A DNA stretch of 64,000 nucleotides. It comes from Cacajao melanocephalus. Taxonomy: Eukaryota > Chordata > Mammalia > Primates > Pitheciidae. The stretch covers positions 43,840 through 107,839 of the forward strand of contig CAUYLG010071687.1 of the NCBI GenBank assembly GCA_963573385.1, written 5' to 3'. A model generated the notes under the pieces. That model was given only the letters and a program-made list of their open reading frames with translations, did no database searches and was not told the origin of the DNA. Below are positions 52,466 through 64,000 of this stretch, in pieces. Position 1 is the first letter of the stretch. The number at the start of each line of letters is the position of its first letter. A program made the position numbers and the translations under genes.

Positions 52466-53664
52466 TTGAATCCTTACGCTTTATACAAAAACATATGCCA
52501 GATGGATTAAAGATTTAAACGTAAGACCTAACACCATAAAACCCCTAGAAAAACACCTAGGCAATATCATTTGGGACATAGGCATGGGGAAGGACTTCAT
52601 ACCTAAAACACCAAAAGCAATAGCAACAAAAGCCAAAATAGACAAATGGGATCTAATTAAACTTAAGAGATTCTGCACAGCAAAAGAATCTATCATTAGA
52701 GTTAAACTGCAATCAACAGAATGGGAAAAAATTTTTGCAATCTACCCATCTGACAAAGGGCTAATATCCAGAATCTACAAATAAACACATTTACAAGAAA
52801 AAAACAAACAACCCCATCAAAAAGTGAGTGAAGGATATGAACAAACTCTTCAAAGAAGATATTTATGCAGCCAACAAAAATATGAAAAAAAGCTCATCAT
52901 CACTGGTCATTAGAGAAATGCAAATCAAAACCACATTAAGGTACCATCTTATGCCAGTTAGAATTGTGATCATTAAAAAAATCAGGAGACAACAGATGCT
53001 GGAGAGGATGTGGAGAAATAGGAACACTTTTACACTGTTGGTGGGAGTGTAAATTAGTTCAACCATTGTGGAAGACAGTGTGGTGATTCCTCAAAGATCT
53101 AGAACTAAAAATACCATTTGACCCAGCAATTCCATTACTGGGTACATACTCAAAGGTTTATAAAGCATTCAATTATAAAGAAACATGCACACATCTGTTT
53201 ATTGTGGCACTGTTCACAATAGCAAAGACTTGAAACCAACCCAAAGGCCCAGCAATGATAGGCTGGATAAAGAAAACGGGGCACATATACACCATGGAAT
53301 ACTGTTCAGCCATAAAAAAGGATGAGTTCATGTCCTTTGCAGGGACATGGATGAAGCTGGAAATCATCATTCTCAGCAAAGTGACACAAGAACAGAAAAC
53401 CAAACATTGCATGTTCTCACTCATAAGTGAGTGTTCAAGAATGACAACATGGGGACACATGGATGGGAATGTCACACACCAGGGCTTGTCTGGGGGTGGG
53501 GAGCTAGGGATGGAATAGCAGGGGGTGGGGGACTTGGGGAGAGCTAACATTAGTAGAAATACCTAATGTAGCTGACGGGGGGAATGGATGCAGGCAGCCA
53601 CCATGGCACCTGTATACCTATGTAACAAACCTGCATGTTCTGCACCTGTACCCCAGAACTTAAA
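52466..53664 (+). mobile_element. 5'-truncated primate L1 (L1PA/PB-like), 3' end
   Basis: ORF2 C-terminal region and 3' UTR. Markers in order: CCATAAAACCCCTAGAAAAAC, TGCTGGAGAGGATGTGGAG, GCACATATACACCATGGAATAC, ATGTTCTCACTCATAAGTGAG, then a G-rich tract and TGTATACCTATGTAACAAACC. Short frames (52584-52784, 52828-53052, 53255-53518) are broken ORF2 pieces such as [12 protein letters not shown] and GHIYTMEYCSAIKK. It ends at CCCAGAACTTAAAG with almost no A-tail. No target duplication found. Not mobile. Confidence 0.94.
53492..53539 (+). other. Potential G-quadruplex tract in the L1 3' UTR
   Basis: Six G-runs of 3-5 bases: 53492-53496, 53498-53501, 53507-53509, 53521-53525, 53527-53531 and 53536-53539. 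A G-quadruplex in this part of primate L1 3' UTRs is known; folding here is inferred. Confidence 0.7.
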
Positions 53665-54269
53665 GAATTCTCTTTATTCTAAGAATTCTGAGTGTTAAGC
53701 AAAGTCTGAATATTGGTAACCTAATCAATAGAGGTTTCTGTGCTTATCCTTCCCAAAGACTTAGATAACTAATTAATAACTCCAGTCAAAGAAGTAGTTT
53801 CAATACATCTGTAATATAATGATCAATTTTAAATATGTTCCTTGTTACATATAATCAACTCCTGGATATGAAAATTTGTAAATAAGTATTTACCAAAATT
53901 AATAGTCCATTTTAAATTTGCTAACTGCAAATAACTTTTAAATCAAAACTTTATGAGAGTCTAGTTGGAACAAAATTTTTGATTTCTTCTAAACAGTAAC
54001 CAAATATTCAAAAATTATTTATTGGGATTCTCCTAAGAGCAAAGCATTACAGAAAAATATTGTAAATATGAAACATGTTGGGTCTACCCTTTAGAACCAT
54101 CTGTTTTTTGGGTGAGAAAATTTCTGAACAAACAATTATAAAGCCAAACAATGTTATGTACATGTAACATTGTGAAACATATAAAAACATACAACACTAT
54201 GAAAGAGAATTTATTTTTAGTATAAATTAAATATATATATGTATTTATATATATAAAAATAAATCCTTC
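53665..54269. other. Unassigned AT-rich stretch
   Basis: No gene. An AT-only patch at about 54220-54256 precedes the inverted repeat. Confidence 0.45.
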
Positions 54270-54446
54270 ATTGGCTTTACAATGGGAAAATAGACAATAA
54301 CAATTTTGAAGATAACGAACAAGAGACAAAATGGAAAGGAAAACTAATAAAAAGAAATCTCGTTTATCAGTTTTTTTCTTTAATGGTTTAATTTTTTTTA
54401 AAGCATTTTAGTTAAAGCTGCAAAATTGACACTGTGGACACTACCT
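54270..54446 (+). repeat. Left arm of a large inverted repeat (177 bp)
   Basis: Reverse-complementary to 55486-55663. By hand alignment, 171 of 177 bases match, with six substitutions (all transitions; three fall at CpG dinucleotides in one arm) and one length difference in a T/A run (7 versus 8). Similarity stops sharply at both ends. The arm is not a repeat family I recognise. Confidence 0.95.
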
Positions 54447-55485
54447 GTGCGTGTGTGTGTGTAAGTCACCTCCAGCAATAATATATATATGTGCTTGTGT
54501 GTCAAGCTATTCATGCTAATCCCAGTTTACCCCACTGGAATATTTTACACTGAGTGTAAACAGATCCTAGTAATGGGGAGTTGATGAGGTATATATTTTT
54601 TAGACTTTTAAAATAGCAACATTAAAATAATTCTATACATAGGACAATCGTCTAATCACTTGAAATAGAAAAAGTCGTCAAAACTTCCAAAAATTGACCA
54701 ATATAAAAATAGTTTTCTGTCAGGTATTATAACTGAATTATTCAGAATAGATGTTCTAGTTTGTACTTGGAATATTTAACAGAATACAGTATAATCTTCC
54801 AGAATTTATTCAACTAGAGGCATCTAAGCAACAAACTCACCTAATCTTAGTCTGTATTTTTGGTTGAAATTTACTGCAATTTTGAGGAAATTTTGCTTAG
54901 AATAGAAAGAAATTAATAATAGTAGCATTAATTAGATATCTACCAATTATTGTGAATAATGAAAAGTATTAAGTTGTCTCTGGAAGATTGGTGATATCAA
55001 ATCATTTTTAGAGCACATGTAAATGTGAGATTTCTAAAGAATGCACTTTCTCAACTGCTCAAAGTTTTTCAACAATCTTGGTGTGCTAATTATCTAATTA
55101 ACTGGGATAGGCAGTCCAATTATAATTCTGAAGTTCACTGTGTATGTATAATTATTTTTGTAATCATTAACTTGGCTTAATCACCTTTAACACTAGTTTT
55201 GTAGGTCCTCAAATAATGAGTTTTATTAGCTAATTACTGAATATAGGGAAATTTGATTTTCATTAAGATCTAATAACTTTTATTGTCATCTGGGTAGGAA
55301 TGTGAGAACGTTGTGTACATGACACTAGATAAAGTTCACTAAAGGACAACTTTTATTGAACTCAGAAATTCTATAATATAATTGATCTATAGGGACACAT
55401 ATAGATGCAGAGAAAGTAAGCTGTACTTAGCTAGTAATAGAATCTTTTATTTTATCTACACATGAACTTTCCTTCTATGTAAATT
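54447..55485. other. 1,039-bp spacer between inverted arms
   Basis: AT-rich, starts with a short GT run (GTGCGTGTGTGTGTGT), no element or exon recognised. Confidence 0.6.
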
Positions 55486-55663
55486 AGGTAGTGTCCACAG
55501 TGTCAATTTTGCAGCTTTAACTAAAATGCTTTAAAAAAAATTAAACCATTAAAGAAAAAAAACTGATAAATGAGATTTCTTTTTATTAGTTTTCCTTTCC
55601 ACTTTGTCTCTTGTTCATTATCTTCAAAATTGTTATTGTCCATTTTCTCATCGTAAAGCCAAT
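55486..55663 (-). repeat. Right arm of a large inverted repeat (178 bp)
   Basis: Begins AGGTAGTGTCCACAGTGTC and ends CGTAAAGCCAAT. Partner of 54270-54446, in opposite orientation. Confidence 0.95.
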
Positions 55664-57401
55664 ACAGGATATTGTTAGTTTCTAGTATCAGTTAGAATAG
55701 TTTCTCTTTGCAATATGCTATTCACTTTGCAAAGTCAGATACTGAAAGTCATTTACTTTGCCAAAGATATTCATTATAATTTCTGGAACCAAGTTCAAGA
55801 GATATTTGTTCCCTTTGGATTATTCTTTGGATGTAATACATTGATTTGGTCCCCAAAGATAAAACAAAATATTTACATATTTATGAAGAATAAGTAGTCA
55901 AATAAATTTGAAATTATGCATTTGAATACCCAATGGCATATACACTATAATTTATATTTATAACTTCAGAAATGTTGCCGTCTGTCTTAAAAACAGCAAG
56001 AGACCAGCCTAAAATATTGCCAGTGTGATATGTTTCTGTTAAATTTTATTGTTTGTACATTAAAATAGAAAATATTTCATATAAATTGTCAAACCATTAA
56101 AGGATTTAAAAATATATTGCCTTTCCCATGATCATTTTTGTTTTAACCAGAAAAAAAGTTATCTAATAAATACTGAACATATTTACTAATGTCAAACAAT
56201 AAAATATCAGAACGATTAACAACAACTTATAGGGTAGAATACAAATAAGGAAGAGAAATATTCAAATTACCACTGGTTGCTAGACAATCCTTCTCCTATT
56301 TTTCTCCCTTAAAATGAGACTGATGTCAGAAAAAATTTAAACAATTTACTCAAGATCAAATGGCTCTACCTCTTGACAATTTGTGGCAGTTGTCTTTAAT
56401 TCTAAATCTTGTTGCACTCCCACTGTGATATATTGCTTCCCACTCTAAATAACTATCCAGAGAACAAAATATAAAACATTGTCTCTTCCTTAAAAGAAGA
56501 GTTGTCGTCTTATTAGCAAAACTAAATGAAGAAAACAATGACCAAACTAAGAACTTGAAAAGATGAACAAACCATATTCATTAAGTATAGACACACAAAA
56601 CTTTTGGCAATTCATATAAATTATGTGAAATTTACATATTTCAAGCCGTCTTTCTATTCCACATAGTATAGATTAATCTTAATTCAGACCAAAATTTTAA
56701 AGAGTGGAAAATTATTATGTTTATTTAGTTCCTGCTCTGCAGATGTGCTAACTCCTAGTAACTCCTAGTTTTCACAAAGACTCAATATCCATTCATATTT
56801 GCTCAAATTGATCTTTTGCTTTTGAGGCAGTCACACATCATAAAACATGTAATTAATGTGCAACGCACAGGCAGTAATTAATGGAGGGTAATGAACCAAA
56901 GAGATGGCTTCAGAGACCAGTGCACCCACAGACAAGCCAACTGGGTCCAAAAGTCCTTTGAATCCTGGGGTAAGGCCACTGCTTTTCTTGGGCTGAGAAA
57001 AGCAGTATCCATCAAAGTCAGAAGAAGACCTCAGGATTCTCACAGGCAGAGCCTCCAAAAGTGTCTTCACAAGGCAGGGTCTTGGCCGTTTTATAATCCT
57101 CTGTAGATGTGTCTATTCTCTTATCTCATCCTTTCATCCACATTTCACTTTCTACTCCTTGGTTTTGGGTGTCTTACTAAATACAATGTACCTTTCAATC
57201 TGTTTAAAATTCTGTACTGTATATGCTTATCACTTTGAGTGGGAAGTAACTTCACTGTAGGCTCAGCACCACTTGATGTGAGTGATTCCATTTTGAGACA
57301 TTAAGATCACAGATTATGATGATATATCAGAAACGTATTAGAAATATCTACCTACTTGGAGTGAATTAGTATAGAGTTGTTCTCTATTAATCTAAGTATG
57401 A
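55664..57401. other. Unassigned stretch
   Basis: 56830-57400 has ordinary composition and might be a very old LTR-like repeat, not named. It contains an 11-bp perfect hairpin: ACTGCTTTTCT at 56978-56988 and its complement at 56996-57006 with a 7-nt loop. No gene. Confidence 0.4.
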
Positions 57402-57761
57402 TGCTCAGATGGTTTGGCACTGTGTCCCCACTCAAATTTCACCTTGAATTGTAATCCCCACATACTGAGGGAAGGTCTTGGTAGGAGGTGATTAGATCAT
57501 GGGGGCACTTTCCCTCATACTGCTTTCAAAATTGTGGGTGAGTTCTCACAAGAGCTGATGATTTTAAAGTGTGGTACTTCCTAGCACATTCTCTCTCTTT
57601 CCTGCTGCCTTGTGAAGAAGGTGCTTGTTTCTCATTCACCTCCTCCCATGACTGTAACTTTCCTGAGGCCTCCCCAGCCATGAGGAACTGATTCAATTAA
57701 ATCTCTTATAAATTACTCACAGTGGTATCTTTATAGCAGTGTGTGAAAACTGACTTATACA
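57402..57761 (+). mobile_element. MST-type LTR (ERVL-MaLR)
   Basis: CAGATGGTTTGGCACTGTGTC, GGTGATTAGATCATGGGGG, CTTGTGAAGAAGGTGC, CCTCCCCAGCCATGAGG and the end CTGACTTATACA match the MST LTR in order. Solo. Flanking 5-mers do not match. Confidence 0.88.
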
Positions 57762-57769
57762 GGTACACA

Positions 57770-58330
57770 CAGACAAAATTTACAAGTTGTTGTGTGAAAA
57801 AATACAAAATATGTAAAATAGGTAATGTATGCCTGTAGTTCAGAATTTTAAACAGATTGAAAAGTACATTGTATTTCGTAAGATTATGAACACTTCAGTT
57901 GCTCAGCCATCCTGTTCTCTTCTCTAATGGCAACCACTCATCTTTGGCACTTATTTAACTATTCTACAAGAAATACCTAAGCATATATTATTTATTTTTA
58001 AATCCGATAGCATATAATACCCCATTTTTCATGTAGCTTTTTTACTTAAAAATATTTTATGTAAATTATTTTCAGTTGATACAGAACATTTCTTTGCATG
58101 GAATGTTGGTAGCTTTTAAATTTATCCCTTACAGATATATGAATGATATTGTTCACACTAGGTATTTTTTATTTATTGATATAAGTAATGCTTTACTAAA
58201 TATTATTATACCTAGATCATATTTGTGCAAGTATATCTGTAGGCAAAAAAATCAGTTGCATCAAAGAACAGATTACATTGATTACTTTGATGTCTCTAAT
58301 ACTTTACCATCTCTTGTGGCCTTGTCCTTT
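57770..58330 (-). mobile_element. Ancient L1ME-type 3' UTR fragment, antisense
   Basis: Plus reading has the layout TCTAATGGCAACCACTC..., GATAGCATATAATACC, then GTGCAAGTATATCTGTAGGC, the signature of the old L1ME 3' UTR read antisense. Diverged; edges approximate. Confidence 0.6.
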
Positions 58331-58339
58331 GTTGTGTAA

Positions 58340-58612
58340 TTTTTTAAATTATTCTCAGTGAGGGGGCAGGGTTTGTTTCCCCATCCTTGATTCTGAGTTC
58401 AACCATGTAATTGTGGGTCAGTGGAATGTTGGAGGGCAGGATGCAAACAGGCTTGAAAGTTGCTTTCAAGTTTGAGTTTGCTTGCTTTTGTAAGGAACCA
58501 CCCTAAATCACTGATCTATATAGTCTTGTGAGAGTTCAAAGCTAATTCTATTTAATTCCTTGAGATCTGGAGTAGTTTGTTATACAGCTTTATTATGGTA
58601 ATAGATAATTAA
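58340..58612 (+). mobile_element. Probable MLT1-class LTR (ERVL-MaLR)
   Basis: ATGTAATTGTGGGTCAGTGGAATG in the first half and GTTATACAGCTTTATTATGGTAATAG with an AATTAATA end fit an MLT1-type LTR (cattatggtaatagctgattaata). Heavily diverged. Confidence 0.5.
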
Positions 58613-61600
58613 TATAAATGTATATGTTTAAAACTTCAACAGATATTGTGTTATTGATAAGAGCAATGCCAGATTTTATTCAATCCAGTAATATAAAGCA
58701 AAGTAGTATATCATATAATTTATTGTTTTCTGTCAATCTAATAGATGAAAAATAGTATTCCTTTATAGTTTGTATCTCTCATATTATAAGTGACGTTGTT
58801 CACTTTTTTGCAAAATTAGAAAATAAAACATTGGCAATTAAAATGAAGGCCTATAAATACCTCTTGATTACATTGCCATTTTTCACCACTGGACCTCATC
58901 ACAGTTCTAAATTTGATGTTCATCACTACACATAAACATAAAATATTCAGATAAAAACACTAAATTTAGGTGGTATTTTCCATATATATCCTTTTTTTCA
59001 TATAGAATCTGGTACTCTTCTGTATTTGAAAATGTATTTTTATTATATATCAAATTTTAACATACATTGACATTTTTATCCAATATATTTATCTATCTAC
59101 AATTTGGGTGATAATTTTTGGCCAATAATAATTATTTTGAATACGAACATATCTTGATATAATCAGAATCATTTATGATTATTTAATTTTGTAATTATTA
59201 AATTTTTGTCATTATTTTTATTTTTGTCATTATTTTTAATTTTTAATTTGTCAGTTTTTAAATTATGTCAGTTTTATTTAATTAAATTCAGTATTTCTTT
59301 TGTTCTACTGTCTTGAAGTAACTATAATTCTTTTTTTCATTAAGGATTTTAAAGTAATTTAATTGCAATTAATTAATTTTACTAAAGACAAAGAAAATAA
59401 GGAAACACTAACTTTGATCAATCCTCTTCTGTCCTACACTTGACTAACAATCAGTATTTTTGTTCAATGATTCTTTTACTCAATTTTCAAATAAAAATAA
59501 TGGTTATTACCTTTAGGTGGCTAAACTCTGCTTATAATTATCAATATATTACTCAATATTTTATCAATTTTTACTTCACATCTCAGAACACTTTTTATGG
59601 CATAGTATTTATTATTTCCAAAATACTGTTTTAAAAATTTTTTTAGTGAGCCCTGCTCTAGTAAAATGTCTTTGTGTTTTTCTGCAAATTGTTTGGATTT
59701 GCATAATTCCGAAAAGATGAGAATACAATTCTAGGTTGACAGTTATTTTCCAGCTACTTCATTTTAGCACTTTAGTTGCATAAATTACGTAATTCTGATT
59801 CTCATTTTTTGCACTTGAAAAATCAGAGTTTATTCTAGTTGTTATAATATGTCTTTAGACCAGAAGTTGGCAAATTATAGCCCACATGCCTGTTTTGTAA
59901 ATAGAATTTGTCAGCACATAGCTACATGCACTCATGCATGTGTTATCAATCACTGCTTTAGGAATATGGACAAGACAAAGTATACTTCACAAGATGTTTA
60001 CTATCTGGTCTTTGTAAAAATGTTTGGAGACTGCTGAAGAGTTTTTTTCCAGCCATCAATTTAAGAAATTGACCATTGATTATTATTATTGTGTGTGTGT
60101 GAGAATTTTATTTTCTATATCTAAAGATTCATTCTTCCAACAACTTTAGAAAATTATCAATGCCTACTCAGCATTATCTGTTCAAATATCTTTGTTCTTG
60201 TATCTTCACTTCTATTCTAGAACTGCAATTTGACTGGTATTAGAGTCTCTTCTGCTAATGGGACTATCAAAGATTTTAATAATATTTTCCATCTTTTTGT
60301 AACTTTATTCTGTCTTCTGTTCACTCTCTTTATGAATTCACTCCTCTATTCTGTCCTATGGACAAATTCACTCGTCTAAGAAATTTTAAAAAATGAGTCC
60401 TATGTCTTGAATTATTCTAGGATTATTTATTTCTTTATATTCTAGAGAAGGTGGTTGAAAGTATGCCCAAAATTATTAAATATCTTACACTCTTGGGAAT
60501 ACAACATAGATTAAACACACACACACATATATGTGAATATGTATAATGCATATATTAAATTCACATATATCTATTTATAGTCACATATAGTTTATATATA
60601 TATAGTTTATATATATGTGATAATTTATATATTTTTTATATTTTGTGTGTGTGTGTGTGCATGTGTGTATGTGTGTGTGCAGGTGTGAATTTAATCTATG
60701 TTATAGTCCCAAGGTAAAATTTGCAACCATTCTTGCCTCTGGACTAGGTAGAAAAATGACTAGCTCCTCTTTTATAAGGTCAGTGGCAGTTTTCATTCTG
60801 GAAGATGTTAGCTGAAAAAAGTATTGAATAAAGCACCTGATACTGACCGGCAGGAGAGTAAGAGTTGATACCAGTGGAGTGAGGCACGGTAGTGGAGCTG
60901 TACCCTGCCTCAGAAAGCTTATCTTGGACAACGTATTGAAATTGTCTAAGTTTTAATGTCTGCCTCTTTAACCCTCCTTCATGATTGTTTTGGGTAGCCA
61001 AACGAAACAATTCACTCAAGTTCTTAATAAAGGACAGCTACCATTTTATATTTAAATTATAGATTCGATTCAGTAATAGACTTTAGAATAAAACATACCT
61101 ATATTGATACTTTGTGCTAAAACTTATTGTTTTTGTGAATATTTCAGTTGTTACTTGATTTCTCTTTTGAACATCTGAACTGAATTTTTCATATTAACAG
61201 CAATAGATGTTTAAAGATGGGGCATGCCAAAGGTAAGTATGTAGAATTGTAATTCATTAAGATTACTTTTGGTAAGCAGTAGTTTTATCAATTAAAATAG
61301 GTTTCCTGAAAGGCAAGAGGAATGGAGTTTCTTTAGAGAAAGTGATATTTCACTAAAAGAGTCAGTAAGATTTTTACATGCCTTTGATAGGAGATAAAAT
61401 TTCTTGTATACAGGAGATTGTATTGTAACTTATGATTAATAAAAAAATGAAGTAATATTTAGTAAAAGATGTTTGAAGCATCTTTAATAAAAGTAAATGA
61501 AACATTCAATTCAGGTCTTCTAATGTAATAAACCCAATTCAAATTATATAGTTCCTACTAGTTTCACTTATATCTTTCCCCTCATCTTTTCTCTACATTT

Positions 61601-62118
61601 GCAAATTTTTACATTTAGATTAAATTAAAACATCCATCTAAACTTTTGTTTCCTTTTGGTGTTAATTAATATTGCTCTGTGCTCTCTAGACTATTTTCTG
61701 GCTCAAAAGATTCCCATAATCTTTTATTGATTCTGTGTACTTTATAGTCATTCCTAATAAGTTTCTACTTCATAAACAGCAAAAAGAATGTTAATATGTA
61801 TATATAAGTCATGTACATTTTTAGTGTAAGGAAATACTCACAAACAAAATAAGGTAGACAAATGTTAAGAAGTAGAAACAATCTACTCAAATAAAAGGAG
61901 CTTTACACACTTTTTTGTCAAGTTCCCAGCGAAGTTGCTAAATCCCTAAATATTGGAACCTACTCACTGTATTACATCAGAACTGGTGAAGATAGGGCTA
62001 GAGAATATTCAAAAATCTTCCTGAAAAATCCTCTCATTTGGTTATCCAGCATATCACCACATAAACAATATAAGAATAATTAATTAAAATATGAACAATG
62101 TGGATTATCAAAAATTTA
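58613..62118. other. AT-rich stretch, no gene seen
   Basis: 59160-59290 is T-rich with repeated TTTTTGTCATTATTTTTA units. 60492-60713 is a quasi-palindrome listed separately. No exon or named element otherwise. Confidence 0.5.
60492..60713. repeat. 222-bp quasi-palindrome with CA/TG and TA tracts
   Basis: CTTGGGAATACAACATAGAT at 60492-60511, extending to 60515, is reverse-complementary to 60690-60713 (22 of 24). Just inside the arms, a (CA)n tract on the left faces (TG)n tracts on the right, and the centre is TA-rich. The overall shape resembles palindromic AT-rich repeats. Confidence 0.8.
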
Positions 62119-62753
62119 TTTATATATTTTTAACTTCAATTCGAAGTTTGGGGGTATATGTGAAGGTTTATTACATAGGCAAACACACGTCATAGGTTTT
62201 TGTGGTACATATAATGTCATCACCCAGGTATTAAGCACAGTACTAAAATGTTATCTTTTCTCCTCCTCTACCTCCTCCCACCCTCCATCCTCAAGTAGAT
62301 CCTAGTGTCTGTTGCTTTCTTTTTCTTCATAAGTTCTTATTACGTAGCTCCCACTTGTGAGTGAGAACATGTGGCATTTGTTTTTCTGTTCCTGCATTAG
62401 TTGGTTATGGATAACAGCCTCCAACTCCATCTGTGTTCTTGCAAAAGACATTATCTCATTCTTTTTACAGCTGCATAGTATTCCATGGTGTATATGTACT
62501 ACATTTTCTTTAATCTATCATTGATGGGAATTTAGGCTATTCTCTGTTTTTGTATTGTGAATAGTGCTGCATTAAATATTTGTGTGCATGTATCTTTATC
62601 ATAGAATGTTTTACATTCCTATGGGTGTATGTCCAGTAATGGGATTGCTGGGTCTAATGGTATTTCTTCTTGCAGCTCTTTGAGGAATTGCCATACTTTC
62701 AACAATGGTTAAACTAATTTACATTTCCACCAACATTATATACATCCCTGGTG
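62119..62753 (-). mobile_element. 5'-truncated L1, antisense (L1PB/L1MA-like 3' end)
   Basis: GGGGGTATATGTGAAGGTTT, CACTTGTGAGTGAGAACATG, CAGCTGCATAGTATTCCATGG, AGTAATGGGATTGCTGGGTC and CATTTCCACCAACATT read antisense from the 3' end. TTTATTTA occurs at both edges (about 62114-62121 and 62754-62761), a possible short target duplication. Confidence 0.9.
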
Positions 62754-62881
62754 TTTATTTAAATCTGGAATAATAGGAATATTTGCCTTACTTCAATCCC
62801 ACTTTTTTCTGTTTATTTTTTTTTTCTGTCAATTCATAATACAATCTTGATCACCAGATCTTGAACAAAATCACTTAGAAA

Positions 62882-62919
62882 ATTCTTGGAAGATAATGAG
62901 GATTCTTGGAAGATAGTGA
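62882..62919. repeat. Two-copy tandem repeat, 20-nt period
   Basis: ATTCTTGGAAGATAATGA at 62882-62899 and ATTCTTGGAAGATAGTGA at 62902-62919. Confidence 0.85.
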
Positions 62920-62968
62920 ACCTCAATCCTGCCTACAAAAGTAAGCTTCTTTAAAAATATACATTCCT

Positions 62969-64000
<1,032 letters not shown>

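Noticed and set aside
52584..53518. Several in-frame L1 ORF2 pieces
   Set aside because: They are broken by stops and frameshifts in a 5'-truncated L1; no functional endonuclease or reverse transcriptase can be made.

Overview
This window looks like primate, probably human, genomic DNA from a gene-poor, AT-rich region. The evidence is the repeat content: dimeric Alu elements on both strands, primate-type LINE-1 3' ends, a THE1 (ERVL-MaLR) element with both LTRs, MST-type LTRs, Tigger1 and Tigger2 DNA transposons, a half MADE1, MER5A and MIR. I see no convincing protein-coding exon, no conventional gene structure, no structural RNA gene and no CRISPR array. The open frames present are short and lie in repeats or in AT-rich DNA without codon signal. 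No family name here was checked against a database. Names come from recognising diagnostic stretches, and subfamily labels are deliberately loose.

Layout. 1-5885 is a nested stack: a minus-strand Tigger1 remnant, an Alu 5' fragment, and an old 5'-inverted L1. That L1 is split by a 2.3 kb polyadenylated retrocopy with a perfect 19-bp target duplication, and the retrocopy in turn carries a solo LTR with its own 6-bp duplication. 5886-9262 is AT-rich with one old L1 fragment. 9263-17380 is another stack: a tiny 5'-inverted L1 with target duplications, a complete THE1 element (LTR, internal region, LTR), and an old L1M interrupted by a younger inverted L1P that itself holds half a MADE1.

17481-34000 is mostly unassigned AT-rich DNA with scattered Alus, MIRs and an MST solo LTR. 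34995-50387 holds two LTRs of one unnamed family, a Tigger2 with both ends, four Alus, an MST LTR, a MER5A and microsatellites. 52466-53664 is a 5'-truncated primate L1. 57402-58612 groups an MST LTR, an old L1ME piece and an MLT1-like LTR. 62119-63262 has an antisense L1 and an Alu.

The most unusual structure not explained by a recognised element is a pair of inverted arms at 54270-54446 and 55486-55663. They match at 171 of 177 bases; all six substitutions are transitions, and there is one homopolymer indel. They flank a 1,039-bp spacer. Other structural signals are a perfect 19-bp hairpin at 21407-21453 and a 222-bp quasi-palindrome at 60492-60713. I found no evidence of a new multi-gene system; what can be learned here concerns genome rearrangement and retrotransposition.
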